From Morchella semilibera (Eukaryota > Ascomycota > Pezizomycetes > Pezizales > Morchellaceae), in the NCBI GenBank assembly GCA_009192285.1, contig WBVU01000009.1:1178001-1242000 (forward strand): 64,000 nucleotides of DNA. The letters are read 5' to 3'. Below, piece after piece: positions 42,562 through 54,555 of the stretch. The position numbers were made by a program, and so were the translations under genes. A model generated the notes under the pieces. That model saw only the letters and a program-made list of their open reading frames with translations, was not told the DNA's origin and did no database searches. Within the stretch, counting starts at the first letter, position 1. Each line of letters starts with the position of its first letter.

Positions 42562-43351
42562 TGCTGATAGTCAATATTGGTGGAGGCTTCGGAGGCTCTG
42601 GAGGCTTTGGAGACTCTGGAGCCCCTGGGGGCTTCCTAAGCTTCCTAGGCTTGGGAGACTTCGGGGAGGTTGGCACTCTAAATGGGCCCGTGCACCGATA
42701 TATCATATCTTATCGCACTAACGTTCTGATCACAATATTTGAGTGACATCATATGATTCAATATGATGTTCAATTGTTACTCCAATATATGACGTAGTGA
42801 AGTTTGATCGAAGATACCCCCGCGTTCTCCTATTCTCCTACTTCTATCCCTATCCATCCCTAGGATCGATACACTGGCTCAAGCTTACTACACTATCTCC
42901 AAGTCTCTGGAAGCCTTCAAGAGTTGATAATACGCGATATAAGATGGTATCTTATCCTCTCTATTTCTCTATATTCAAGCAATTGACATATATATAGGAG
43001 GCTTTTTTTTTCCTCTTTCTATAAGTCGGCATCCAAACCGCACCCCTCACCAAACACCCCCGAGAACACCCTGGCAAGCCCTAAACAAGGACAAAAACGA
43101 AGCCGCATATCCTCCCATAGTGATAAAAACGCATCCAAAAAACAGGAGGTCGGACCATTAATCCCCGGGCAGTACATTGATAGTGAGAGCTCGGACTCCA
43201 GCCTTGGTTCAGCCTCTAGCAGTAGTGTTGCATCCTACATAGAGATCGGAGTCAGAGGAAGAGATACCCTGGAGCACCCAGAAGGGAAAGTCGAAAACGT
43301 CTGAGGAGCCTCCGAAAAGCCCCGTCCTACGCCCTCCAGGATCCGAGCCTT
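42562..43351 (+). other. Plavaka 5' flank and an exon-like acidic Ser-rich frame
   Basis: GGAGGCTTCGGAGGCTCTGG repeats at 42583-42630 match the palindromic style of Plavaka DNA. A plus-strand frame at about 43022-43302 (KSASKPHPSPNTPENTLASP, then DSESSDSSLGSASSSSVASY, ending in TGA) resembles the disordered N-terminus of a gene-A-like protein. It is cut by an LTR soon after. No terminus CATCAGCAA is seen. Confidence 0.35.
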
Positions 43352-43975
43352 TGTCCCGGCGTCTTGGCATTGGTCCCGAGGGTTCGGTAGTCGATGCACG
43401 GCTGTGGTTGTTAGGGAAATGTTAAGTGAGAGTGGGAAGCGCAAGGTGGAGGTTGTCGTCATTGGGTTCTGGGAGGTTCGATGGCGTGATGGATTGGTAA
43501 TAAAGAATAGCGGAGATGGTGGGGAGGATTACGAGGTGTGGTAGCGACGGGTTTCTATGAGGTTCTATAAGCAAAGGTGTGAGTTATAGCGGACTAGTGG
43601 AAGAGGTGTGTTAAATAGCGGGGATAGATGTTTTCCTTAGTTCTTTCTTTCTTTCCTCTCTGTCTCGTCTTCCTGTCATCTCGGTACATAGGAATCTATT
43701 CCTATTTCCAAGCCATAGCCTCTCGTATTAAATACTTGATCCTCAAACGAAGGGAAACTCATAGCATCTCTCACCGTTCTCGTTGGGGTCCATCTGGTCC
43801 TCACTCTCCCTGCTCTGTGCCCTTGCCCTTGCCTTTGCCTTTGCCGGTGCCTGTGCTTGTGCCTGTCCGATGTTGCCCCTGTCTTCGTCAGTCCCCTCGT
43901 TCTGAAACTGTGCTCCTCGAGTTCTTCTGCGTCATCATTGTCATCTTCTTCCTTGCGTCGGGTTACTCTGTTATA
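43352..43975 (+). mobile_element. Solo LTR, family B, without target duplication
   Basis: TGTCCCGGCG...CTCTGTTATA. The flanks GCCTT and GAAAC do not match. Different Plavaka-type sequences lie on its two sides, so it marks a recombination joint. Confidence 0.8.
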
Positions 43976-44436
43976 GAAACCTCCTAAAGCTCTCAGAAAG
44001 CTTCCCCTCACCTGTGTTTTCCACCACCAGTCCCCTGTATGCATTTCGCCGTAAATTCTCTCTCCCTTCTCGTTGTACTCCATTGACGGTGCAAATATAA
44101 GAGACTCCTTGAATGCCCATTGTCCAAGAAGGAATCGAATAATTATCATAGGGTCGCGATAGTAGTATGGTATGTTTTTCCCTCCTATAACAACCTCCGC
44201 ATGGTTCCATATTGACCTCTCTAAGCAATCGTTCATTTCCTCCATTTTTCGTATAAAATCTCGCCCATTTCTATAGAAGCTATGGCGATGGTCTCCGGGG
44301 GCATATAGAAAGAAGCTATCGATACTTCCTTGTGATGCTTTAGACAAAATAAAGTACCCCGCCATCCGGAATTCATACGATGAGCTGAAAGGTTGCCACG
44401 GATTGCAGAGAAGCCGTTGTGCGCTTTCCTGATAGC

Positions 44437-45174
44437 TATCACGGCGTACCACGGACTTCGCAGAGGGAGAGGATACTGGAGAATAGGTTTTCGGGTATAA
44501 GGTTTTCTTTTGGGTTCTTGGAGTTTCTATGGGTTTCCGTTACACGATGTGATGAGTCATGACTGTACAAGGATTAGGAGGGGTATATATATGTTGCTAC
44601 GGATCTCTCCTTTGTTCTTTTCTTTCTCTTTCTTTTCCTACGTGTTCTTCCTGTTGTCAACCCTACGGTTTAGTTTCGTTTTGTTTTGTGTCTTTAGTTC
44701 TGAATATACTACGTCATAACCATAGTCCTCGCCAATACCCTAGTGGGTCTTCCATAGTATCTTGTCTTGTCCTCGCTTTGCTACGTCCTCGTCTCGCATC
44801 GCCTTGCCTCGCCTCGCCTCGCCTCGCTTCGTCTATACATCAGCAAACTCAACTTATGACTGGAGTCTCCCAACAGTCTCCCGGGTCTCCTGAGAGTCTC
44901 CTGAGACTCCTGGATATTTTTTGAGTCTCCTGAGGCTCAGGAGACATCAGGAGATAAATCAAGTCTTGCTGATGTAGCCCATAACCGTAGTCCGTGTTGT
45001 CTACTGGTACCTTCGTCTCCACGTCTTCGTCAGAGAGGCCATCTGGACCCTCTGCCCTACAACTCTGCTTCTCGGTTAGGGTCTTCCGCCGTCGCTCCTT
45101 GTCTTCACCCTCGCTCCCGCCTCGGTTGTGTACCTCGGCCCTCTTGTTTGTTGTCTTCGTGTTGCTCCGTAACA
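44437..45174 (-). mobile_element. Solo LTR (type c) with a nested MITE
   Basis: TATCACGGCG...CTCCGTAACA; target duplication ATAGC at 44432-44436 and 45175-45179. Inserted in the second Plavaka transposase. Confidence 0.9.
44838..44974 (+). mobile_element. CATCAGCAA MITE copy 8
   Basis: 137 bp; TA on both sides. The sister LTR at 48965 shows the empty site CCATAGCCCATGACC. Confidence 0.9.
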
Positions 45175-45552
45175 ATAGCCCTCAGAGCGATATAGAGCCT
45201 TCCCAGCACCTTCGTAGACAGTGGTGGATGCATCGCGAGTAACTCCCAACTCCTCCTTGCAATCCTCCCTATCGCCTACAAAGTAAGACTCTGATTCTAG
45301 GTCTGAATCTCCAGCAACTTGTTGAGAGAAGTTAGAATATGTAGATGACCCGTCCTCACAACTAGCATCATCCAGATCAGAGCCATCTGAAACCTTGTGA
45401 GACTCCTGTAGTCGTTTGTGATTCTCCTGCAAAAGATGGCATTGATTTGTGAACCATCCATCTACTTCGTTAGGGTAATTATTCCGTAGGTGCTTCTCAA
45501 AGTTCGCTGAGGAGCTGTATCGCTTGCTGCCAAAAGGACAGGAGGACTTCAT

Positions 45553-46340
45553 TAGGTGTCGCGATAGCTCCCATAGCTCTCAGAGGAGTGACAAAATTAC
45601 TACTACCAAGCCTGTGGATTACTAATACTTGTGAGGGTGTATTGGAAGGCACACAACCTCTTGCCAAACAAACTTTCTAGCAACTTCAGATATTCACGTT
45701 AAAAACTAACCAACATATGCTTTCAGATGAAACCCAACATCTATCGTACATATCGGCCAAACCTTCTAGGGATTCACCACTACTCCAAAAGGTTTCACGA
45801 GTACCCTAGAAATTGTGGCTCAAAATCGTGGGCAATGCCGAGAAATCCCTATCTTTTGATACCCAAATGACTACATCTGTACTTGAAAACGAGATCAGAA
45901 CAACTAACGATTCGAAGAAAAGCCATCATGCCAACACCAAAATGGACTCGAATACCAACGCTCATACTAATCTACGTAATTTAGTAACTTGCTCAAAACC
46001 GTCGAAACACACTCGAGCAATCAATGATTCTGGCTCTGTGCCTTCTGGCGAAGACTGTGGAAGCTTTCGAAAGATCCTCTCATAGCTCTTAATGACTAAT
46101 TTGATTTCGTATGAGTGTTAGAAGAAGGGGTATAAGAACATCTTCTTCCACCCTTGGGAGATCTTTCTTCACCATCTCATTACTCTTCACAACCTCGCCA
46201 AGCATTGAGCTGGTACGTTCTAGCTATATTACGTTAATCATTCTTGTTTGTCCAGCTTTTTCAATTTCATTTCAACTTGATATCATCCACTTCGACACTT
46301 TCAACTTGATACCTCCCCAGAATTTCCAGTTGAAAGATGC
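45553..46340. other. Upstream flank of the second Plavaka gene, no gene recognised
   Basis: A short plus-strand frame (45813-46085) has no family resemblance. The stretch has neither palindromic GAGCC words in number nor a CATCAGCAA end before the LTR at 46341. Confidence 0.4.
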
Positions 46341-47542
46341 TGTGACGGAGTAACTCGACGTAAAGAAGAAGATGACAATGATGACGCAGAGGGACCCGAG
46401 GAGCACAGCCTAAACGACGAGGAGACCGACGAAGATAAAGGTAACACTGGGCAGGCACAAGCACAGGCACCAGCGAAAGCCAAGGCAAGGGCAAAGGCAC
46501 AGAGCGCAGAGCAGGGAAAGTGAGAATCAGATGGACCTCAACGAGAACGATGAGAGATACTATAGGGTTCCTCTTTTAAGACGACAGAGTCTTTTGGTAT
46601 GAGAGGTTATAGCTTGGAAATAGGAGTAGATTCCTATATACCGAAATAACAGTATCACGGCATATCACGGAGTTCGCAGAAAAGGGGGATATTCGGAAAT
46701 GCGTTTTGATTGTGGTGTTTTCTTTTGGGTTCTTAGAGTTTCTATGGGTTTCCGTTATACGATGTCATGAGTCATGACTGTACAGGGATTAGGAGGATAT
46801 ATATATGTTGCTACGGACCTTTCCTTTGTCCTTTTTCCTTCTTCTTTCTTTTCCTACGTGTTCTTCCTGTTCTCAACCCTACGGTTTAGTTTTGTTTGTC
46901 TCTTGTATCTAGTTCCGAATAAACGACGTCATTACCATAGCTCCGCCAAGACCCCCTTGAGTCTTCCATAGCATCTTGCCTCGTCTTCGTTCTTGTCTCG
47001 CTTCGCCTCGCCTCGATCATAATACATGACCGTAGTCCGTGTTATCTATTGGTATCTCCGTCTACATAACTTCGTTTGAGAGGCCCTTTGGACTCTCTGC
47101 CCAACAACCCTACTCCTCGGATAGATTCCCTCGCCCTGGTTCCCCGTCTTCGCCCTTGTCTCGCCTCGGTTGTGTGCCTCGGCTCTCTTGTTCGTTGTCT
47201 CCGTGTTGCTCCGTAACAAACAGGGAGATAAGATGAAGAGAAAAGAAAGAAAGAACTAAGGAAAACATCCATCTCCGCTATTTAACACCCTCCTTCACCA
47301 GTCCTCTATGACTCATACATCGCCTCATAGAAACCCACAGAAATCCATCGCATCTACACCTCGTATTCCTCCCCACCATCTTTGCTATTTACATGACAAA
47401 TCCATCACGCCATTGAACCTCCTAGAACCTAATGACGACACCCTCCCTTTCGCGCACCCTTTTCTCGCTTAACCATTCCTAAACAATCATAACAGTACTT
47501 CGACTACCGAGCCCTCGGGACTGATGCCAAGACGCCGGGACA
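46341..47542 (-). mobile_element. 3' LTR of a truncated family-B Gypsy, split by a type-c LTR
   Basis: TGTGACGGAG...CGCCGGGACA, followed by the purine-tract sequence GATCAGGTCCCCTCC exactly as in the full-length element. Interrupted by 46653-47218. Confidence 0.85.
46653..47218 (-). mobile_element. Solo LTR (type c)
   Basis: TATCACGGCA...CTCCGTAACA, 566 bp; target duplication AACAG at 46648-46652 and 47219-47223. Confidence 0.9.
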
Positions 47543-48467
47543 GATCAGGTCCCCTCCTAGGACCTAGCTCCTGATAGGCCGAGGTTTCGAAGGATATCGA
47601 GCATGAAATACTCTTCGAAGGTCAGGACTAGGTTCATGATCATCTAAAGGTTGCCAGGAAGGTTCCTCGTACCCAACATATTTAACCAAATATTCCACCC
47701 GTCGTCCTCTCTTCCTTGAATCCAATATTTCCTCCACCTCCCATTCAATTTCCCCCTCGACTTCCACAGGTGGGGGTGGCTCAATAATTTGTCCTATGAC
47801 CGGATCGCTAACCGTTGGTGATAAAAGTGAAACATGGAAAACAGGATGAACTTTTATGGATGCCGGAAGTTCTAATTCATAGGCATAAGCGCTCACGATT
47901 CTCTTAACCAAATAGGGCCTGATCTGCTTCCAATCGAGTTTCTTTGAGTGACATTTTGTTTTGATATTTCGAGTGGAGAGCTAGACAGAATCGCCGACCT
48001 CATATCGAGGTGCTGGAGTGCGATGTAAATTGGCCATTTCCTCCTGTATCTTTTGAGTCCTAAACATCTCGTTCTTCAAAAAATCAAAAACCTGGGACAT
48101 CTCCCTTGCCGATCCGTTAGCCTGATCCTCGTTCACCATCTTTCTATGTTGTAGCGGCCAAAAGTCATTTGAGGATGTCTTCTATCCCTTAGACTGTCGG
48201 TCAAGTTTGAAACGAGTGCACTAGCCGTTTGTGGTTATCGTGATAGAGTGTTTTCTGGGGGATCATAATCTGTCACTGATACCAAAAATTACACAATTCT
48301 TGTTCCAAGCGTTGATTCCATCATATATTCCAAAAAAGGCTAGTGCACTCGTTTCAATCAGGACCGACCGTCTAAGGAATAGTTTGCTTGGAAGGGGTAC
48401 ATATTGGTGGTTTCGGAAATGTGATTATTAGTAGCAAACTCAGCAAGGGGAAGAAAATTAATCCAAT
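47543..48467 (-). pseudogene. Gypsy family B pol, 3' end only
   Basis: Reads (minus) integrase C-terminal region, then VSAYAYELELPASIKVHPVF and the chromodomain EWEVEEILDSRKRGRRVEYL to SWQPLDDHEPSPDLRRVFHA. Several stops lie upstream (for example near 47948). A TA-flanked MITE sits at 48190-48374. The copy is cut at 48467 by a type-c LTR, leaving about 0.9 kb of a 5-kb interior. Confidence 0.85.
48190..48374. mobile_element. Tc1/mariner-type MITE, 185 bp with TA
   Basis: Long inverted repeats: AGACTGTCGGTCAAGTTTGA on the left, mirrored at the right by a block ending GGACCGACCGTCT. Inner arms are AACGAGTGCACTAGCC and GGCTAGTGCACTCGTT. TA lies at both ends (48190-48191, 48373-48374). The gypsy sequence resumes after it. 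Confidence 0.85.
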
Positions 48468-48643
48468 TATCACGGCGTACCTCGGACTTCGTGGAGGAGG
48501 AGAATATTTGAGAACGGGCTTTTTTTGGTTGCGGTGGTTTCTTTTGGATGCTTGGAGTTTCTATGGGTTTCCATTACACAATGTTATGAGTCATGACTGT
48601 ACAGGGATTAGGAAGGGTATATATACGTTGCTACGGATCTTTC

Positions 48644-48780
48644 CATCAGCAAGACTTCATTTGTCTCCTGATGTCTCCTGAGCCTTATGAGGCTCAAAAA
48701 ATATCCAGGGGTCTCACGAGACTCTCAGGAGACCCAGGAGACTGTTGGGAGACCCCAGTCACAAGTTGAGTTTGCTGATG
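48644..48780 (-). mobile_element. CATCAGCAA MITE copy 9
   Basis: 137 bp; TC on both sides. Sister LTRs read CTTTCCTTTG without it. Confidence 0.9.
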
Positions 48781-49028
48781 TCCTTTGTCATTTTCTTCTT
48801 CTTTCTTTTCCTACGTGTTCTTCCTGTTATCAACCCTACGGTTTAGTTTTGTTTGTCTCTTGTCTTCAGTCCTGAATAAACGACTTTATTATCATAGTTT
48901 AGCCAAGACCCTCTTGGGTCTTCCATAGTACCTCGCGTCACCTCACCTTGCCTCGTCTCGTCCATAGCCCATGACCGTAGTCCGTATCGTCTACTGGTAT
49001 CTTCGTCTCCACGTCTTCGTAAGAGAGG

Positions 49029-49165
49029 CATCGGCAAACTCAACTTATAACTGTAGTCTCCCAGCAGTCTCCCGGGTCTCCTGAGAGTCTCCTGAGACTC
49101 CTGGATATTTTTTAAGTCTCCTGAGGCTCAGGAGACATCAGGAGACAAATCAAGTCTTGCTGATG
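49029..49165 (+). mobile_element. CATCAGCAA MITE copy 10
   Basis: 137 bp; GG on both sides. The sister LTR reads GAGAGGCCCTTTGG at 47075 without it. The left terminus has one change (CATCGGC). Confidence 0.9.
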
Positions 49166-49314
49166 GGCCCTTTGGATCCTTTGCCCCACGACCCTACTCC
49201 TCGGTTAAAACCTTTTCGTCGTTACCACTCTTCCTTGTTCTTGCTTTCGCCTCGGTTGTGTGCCTCGGCTCTCTTGTCCGTTGTCTCCGTATTGCTCCGT
49301 AACACAATGGCACT

Positions 49315-49626
49315 CTGTTCCATACTCTCTTCTTTGTACTTTTTCTATTAGTATTCACCAACTATATACATGTAAACGTTCCGCTTGCGCTCCTTTCCCA
49401 TAGAGAGGCAAGCCCCCATACCCTCTATTCCATAACTATACTTTGGTTTGGTGATGAATACTATTATAAGCCAGGTAACTCCATACTCATTGTCCCAACT
49501 ATCCGATTCCTGTACCCTTTCAAAAAGAGTACCGGTCGCGTTCTAATCCTGTGTCACCCTGTTGAAACTCAACTATCATAGGGGTACCGGGTGTGTACCT
49601 AAAATACCGAGATGCCTAGATTGATA
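49315..49626. repeat. Diverged repeat 'e' fragment and unassigned DNA
   Basis: GGCAAGCCCCCATACCC and GCCAGGTAACTCCATACTCAT match the other repeat 'e' copies. 49500-49626 shows nothing recognisable. Confidence 0.45.
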
Positions 49627-49763
49627 CATCAGCCAATTCAACTTATGACTGGAGTCTCCCAACAGTCTTCCAGGTCTCCTGAGAGTCTCCTGAGACTCCT
49701 GGATATTTTTTGAGTCTCCTGAGGCTCAGGAGACATCAGGAGACAAATGAAGTCTTGCTGATG
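49627..49763 (+). mobile_element. CATCAGCAA MITE copy 11
   Basis: 137 bp; TA on both sides; next to the 3' end of the Tc1 transposase. Confidence 0.9.
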
Positions 49764-50270
49764 TAGGCCGATTTACTATGGTGCCACGAGTGGTTCCGGT
49801 ACAGGAGCCAATAGCAAGTGACGCCGAGCCAGCAATTTGTATGAGGGGAAGAAATACGGAGATACCCTCCTGAAGTCCACAAGCCACACCTGTCGGTGAA
49901 GCTCACGAACAGGTGTTCCCGTCTACGAACTCCACAAATAGGTGTTCTAAACCACGAACACCTACAATAATTATCTATCTCATATTTAGTAGCATGCCCC
50001 CCAGCAGCAATAACTACTTCCAGTCTTCTAGGCATGCTTCTAATCAACCCATCTAACTTATCAACAGTAATATTATTCCAGGCATTTCTGACCATTATTT
50101 TCAAAACCTCTATATCTCGTATCAATCTAAAAGTTTCTCCTAATTCAGTCTCTATATCTGCCCACAAAGTTTCGATAAGATTAAGATCAGGTGATTGTGC
50201 AGGCCATTCAATAGTCTCCACCTCATTAATCTGTCGACAGATGATAGATAATCCTTTATGACCAGAGGCA

Positions 50271-50757
50271 TATCACGGAGCGATGCGAGCTTGTAGTCAG
50301 AGGTGCAAGGTACACAACCGAGGCGGGGGAGCAGAGCGAAGCGAGGCGAGGTAAGCGAGATAGAGGGTACAGGAATAACCAAGAGCGAGAACACAAGGTA
50401 GTAAGGGTCACGTGGACTATGGAGGTAGAGCGAGATCCCCGAAGGGGTTTTGTTATCGAGACCAGAGATCCTAAAGTACAGTATCGACTAAAGGGACAGG
50501 AAGGTTGCGTGAAGAAGAAAGGAAAGAAAGAGAAACTCTACAAGCGAGGGAGGGAACTCCCTATATATAGTCCTCACATCCCTTCGCTGACTCATACCAT
50601 AGAACCCCGTAGAACACTAAAGAAACTCTATCCATTACCAATCCATACCTCTCGTTGACTCATAAAACCCCTGTCGCAGAAACCCTTAGAACCTAATAGA
50701 AAACCCTGACTAATCCTTCTTCCCGCAACGTCACTCCATACGTTCCATGCCGTGATA
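50271..50757 (-). repeat. 3' LTR of the family-A Gypsy (487 bp)
   Basis: TATCACGGAGCG...GCCGTGATA, with inverted termini. TATATATAG at about 50573 is a plausible TATA region. Confidence 0.92.
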
Positions 50758-50780
50758 GATATTAGGTCCCCCTCTGAGGC

Positions 50781-53700
50781 CTAAGTCCACTTAGGCTTGC
50801 GTGGGTATCGTTCATGGAAGTCTTTAACTAACTCCGGGGAGTTATCTAAATCGCCATAAGGTTGCCATGATGGCTCGTTGTAACCAGTATATCGAACGAG
50901 GTACTCGAGTCTTCCACGTCGTTTTCGTGAGTCCAAAATAGCATCCACCTCCCACTCTTGTTCACCTTCAATCTCAACCGGAGGAGGAGGGGACTGTAGT
51001 TGTCCTGGAACAGGATCACTGGCAGCGGGGGAAAGTAGCGAAACATAAAATACGGGATGCACTTTCATCGAAGACGGGAGTACCAATTCATAGGCATAAG
51101 GACTAACAACCCGTGAGATTGGGTATGGTCCAATTTGCTTCCAGTCCAGCTTCTTTGAGGGTCGCTTGGTCAACAAATTTCGGGTCGATAGCCATACTTT
51201 ATCTCCGACAACATAACGAGGTGCAGGAATCCGACTAGCATTAGCTGACTCTTCTTGAATTTGCTGAGCCCTAAACATTTCTGCGCGAAGAAAATCAAAC
51301 ACTTCCGACATATCTCTTGCCATGGTATTAGCTTGATGCTCGTTGGTAGTAATCCCATGCCGTAGCGGACCAAAATTCATTCGAGGGTGACGTCCGTAAT
51401 TTGCTTCAAAGGGAGAGAGCTTAGTCGACTCGGATACATGATTATTGGTAGCAAACTCGGCCATAGGAAGGTAGGTAGCCCAGTTATCTTGTTGATAATC
51501 CACATAACTCCGAAGGTATTGTTCCATAATAGCATTAACTCTTTCGGTCTGACCATCGGTCTGTGGGTGAAAAGCAGTAGAATATCGTGGGGAATTTTCA
51601 AGGCGTTCGCAGAGTGATTTCCAAAAGTCGGAGGTAAATTGCGTTCCTCGGTCGGAAACTATCTTTTCCGGTAGTCCGTGTAATTTCCAAACGTATTCCA
51701 AATACATTCGGGCAACATCTCTAGCTCCTGATTCTTTGGTACACGGAATAAAGTGTCGCATTTTTGTCAAACGATCGACGACTACCAATATAGCATTATA
51801 CCCATTACTGAATGGTAAACCCGTAAAAAAATCCATCGAAACATCTGTCCATGGGGCTTTCGGAACTGAAAGAGGGCGGAGAACTCCTTGAGGGGCATTA
51901 CGATTTACTTTGCTTCGACGACAGATATGGCAATTCATGACATAGCGGTCGGTATATTTCCGCATGTCTGGCCAATAATATTCGCGACTAAGTAACTTGA
52001 GGGTCTTTGCTCTACCCGGGTGTCCTGCTGATGGTTTATCATGATACTCTTGAAGCAATCTAAGCTGTAATTCCTCATGATTCGGTACAAATAGCTTGCG
52101 TCGATAGAGAAGCCATCCCTCTTCGTTTTCTGTGCATTCGGCAAGCGAAATTTGTTTCGATTGTTTCGTGCCGTCTCTCAACATCGTAAGTACCTTATTT
52201 GGGAAACTATCTTCCTGGTAAGCTTTCGAAAACAACTCTTGAACAGTAGACATTCCTTCAGCGGGTTCATTTGCCAAAGAACCCGCCAACTTAGCTTAGT
52301 ATCCAAAATTTTTCTCTTCAACACAGTCTGATATTGGTACGCGAGGCGTTCATCCCCCTCCTTAGGGAGATCCCCTGATCGCCTGGTAAGTGCATCCGGT
52401 TTCCCTCCTTGTTTGCCTGAGCGAAATTGAATAACAAAATCGAAGCGAGATAAAAATTCTGACCAGCGGGTTTGCCGGCGATTTAACAATTTAGTCGACA
52501 TAAAATACTCAAGGTTCCTGTGATCTGTTAGGACCTTGATAGGGTACGAAGCTGTTTCCAAAAAATAGCGCCATTCTCAAATCCTCGAATAATAGCCAAA
52601 AGCTCTTTATCGTATATCTCGTAATTACACTCCGCCGGTGTGTGCTTTTTGGAAAAGAAGGCGACTGGATGAAGTATTCCCTCGTCATCCCTTTGTGACA
52701 TAATAGCGGCTGAGACATAATCGGAGGCGTCCGTTTCCACTATAATCTCCCTATCTGGGTCAAAATGTCTGAGAATGGGCGCCGTGGTAAATGCGAGCTT
52801 GAGATCTTGAAATGCCTTCTCCGTTTTCTCTGTCCATTTAAATACCACTCCTGTCTTTGTTAGAGCGGTTAGAGGAGATACTACCCTTGAGTATGCATAA
52901 ATAAATCGTCGATAGAAATTTGCGAATCTGAGAAATTCCTGTACATCTTTCAGACAGGTTGGGGTATCCTAATTCCTAATGGTGGCGACCTTTGCTTCAT
53001 CCATCTTAATTCCTTCCGGTGTGAGTACAAATCCAAGGTACATAGTTTCCTTCACATGCCATTCACACTTCTCCGGCTTAAGATAAACCTTATTCTCATC
53101 GAGTATTCGGAGAACCTTGTCGACATGTTCCTTATGTTCTTCGAGAGTAGCCGAATAAATAAGAATATCGTCCAAATAAGCAGTAGCAAAGTGATCAAGA
53201 TGCGGGCGTAGCATATCGTTGACCCAATGTTGAAATGCGGCCGGTGCATTGGTAAGACCAAAGGGCATAACCGTATATTCGAAGTGTCCATATCGACTCC
53301 TAAATGCTGTTTTCCACTCATCTCCTTCCCTGATCCTTAACTGATGGTAGCCATTACGGAGGTCCAACTTGGTGAAGTATTTGGCGGACGAAATACCCAT
53401 AAAGGTTTCCGGTGTCAAAGGTAGGGGATGTCGGTTCTTAACTGTTACTGCATTTAACTTTCTATAATCAACACAGAGTCGAAGAGAGCCATCGGCCTTT
53501 TTAACAAACAATACAGGAGATCCTGCCGGCGATGTACTGTGTCGAATCTTCTCACTACATCAGCAAGACTTCATTTGTCTCCTGATGTCTCCTGAGCCTC
53601 AGGAGACTCAAAAAATATCCAGGAGTCTCAAGAGACTCTCAGGAGGCCCGGGAGACTGTTGGGAGACTCCAGTCACAAGTTGAGTTTGCTGATGTAGCCA

Positions 53701-54481
53701 AATACTCCGCCAGATAGTCTCGAAGTGTTTGTAATTCCAATCGGGTCATCCCATACATAGGTCCAAATGGTACCGTTTTTCCATCTTGGATATCAATAGC
53801 TAGATCGTATTCCAATCGATGATGAGGTAACTTGGAAGCTTCAGGTTCATTAAGAAGATGAAGGTATTGATGATGTTCCCTGGGTACTAGGGCGTAAGGG
53901 TCCTTTGGTGTTTTTGCCAAGAGGTCGTCCAGAGCTTTAAGAGTAGTGGAATATAGTCGCATTCCTTTCCTCTTCTTGTTAATCAAACGGTGAAAGGCAT
54001 AGGATTCAATAACCGAAATATTAGTAATAGGTTTAGCCAGGGGTTCAATAGAAATCCCCTTAGCAATGACCTTTGTCTGATTAACCAAGCAATGTGTAGT
54101 ACAGGTGGGAGAATCAAAATGTATCTCATTAATAGCAGGAAGAATCGTAGTTGCATGTCTGCACATCCATGGGAGTCCCATAACGATGGGGTAATGTCCG
54201 AGTTGTGTTATAAAAAAGGGGGCCTCCTCTCGATGGCCATTAATATCAAGGTTGAGAATAACTTTATGTGTGACCTTTCCTGATTCGATAGGTCTGCCGT
54301 CTATTACATCTATATGGCGAGGAACTTGGAGGGGGATGGTAGTGAGGTTGTGGTGGCATAGGAAGTCTTGGTCTATGAAAGCGTATCCTGAGGCGCCAGT
54401 ATCGATAAGGGCATATGATGGGATAGAGAAATCTTTATTTTGAGAAATTGAACACGTTACAACTAATTGATTCCCATCCAT
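50781..54481 (-). pseudogene. Pol of Gypsy family A, broken, with chromodomain
   Basis: Order: retropepsin ALIDTGASGYAFID (about 54400), reverse transcriptase [19 protein letters not shown] and [15 protein letters not shown] (about 53180), RNase H ETDASDY (about 52725), integrase (H...CHICRRSK; DFFTGLP; SDRGTQF; HPQTDGQTERVN) and chromodomain (EWEVDAILDSRKRRGRLEYL) ending at 50781. Damage: a MITE at 53558-53694, TAG at 52969-52971 (TGG expected), a one-base deletion near 52575 and a frameshift near 52297. The last 502 codons, covering integrase and chromodomain, are open. Confidence 0.93.
53558..53694 (-). mobile_element. CATCAGCAA MITE copy 12 (in pol)
   Basis: 137 bp; TA on both sides; splits the reverse transcriptase start. 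Confidence 0.9.
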
Positions 54482-54555
54482 ATCCTTTTCTGAAACCGAA
54501 AACCCAGAAAGCGAAAGCTTAAACCAATCCTTAAACCGCCCCTGGAGTGAGCCAC

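Larger units (their letters stand above)
43976..45552 (-). pseudogene. Second Plavaka transposase, N-terminal part, split by a solo LTR
   Basis: Starts MKSSCPFGSKRYSSSANFEK at 45552. The finger is degenerate (second Cys is Gly, last His is Tyr). It continues through an acidic stretch to TTVYEGAGKALYRSEG, then an LTR (44437-45174), then SAQRLLCNPWQPFSSSYEFR, IPYYYRDPMIIIRFLLGQ and EMHTGDWWWKTQVRG to 43980, where a family-B LTR truncates it. It is homologous to the first copy over about 150 residues but clearly diverged. The catalytic core is absent. Confidence 0.75.
48468..49314 (-). mobile_element. Type-c LTR with two nested MITEs
   Basis: TATCACGGCG...CTCCGTAACA. The flanks share only CAAT, and the sequences on the two sides are unrelated (Gypsy on the left, repeat 'e' on the right), so it probably formed by recombination between two LTRs. 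Confidence 0.8.
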
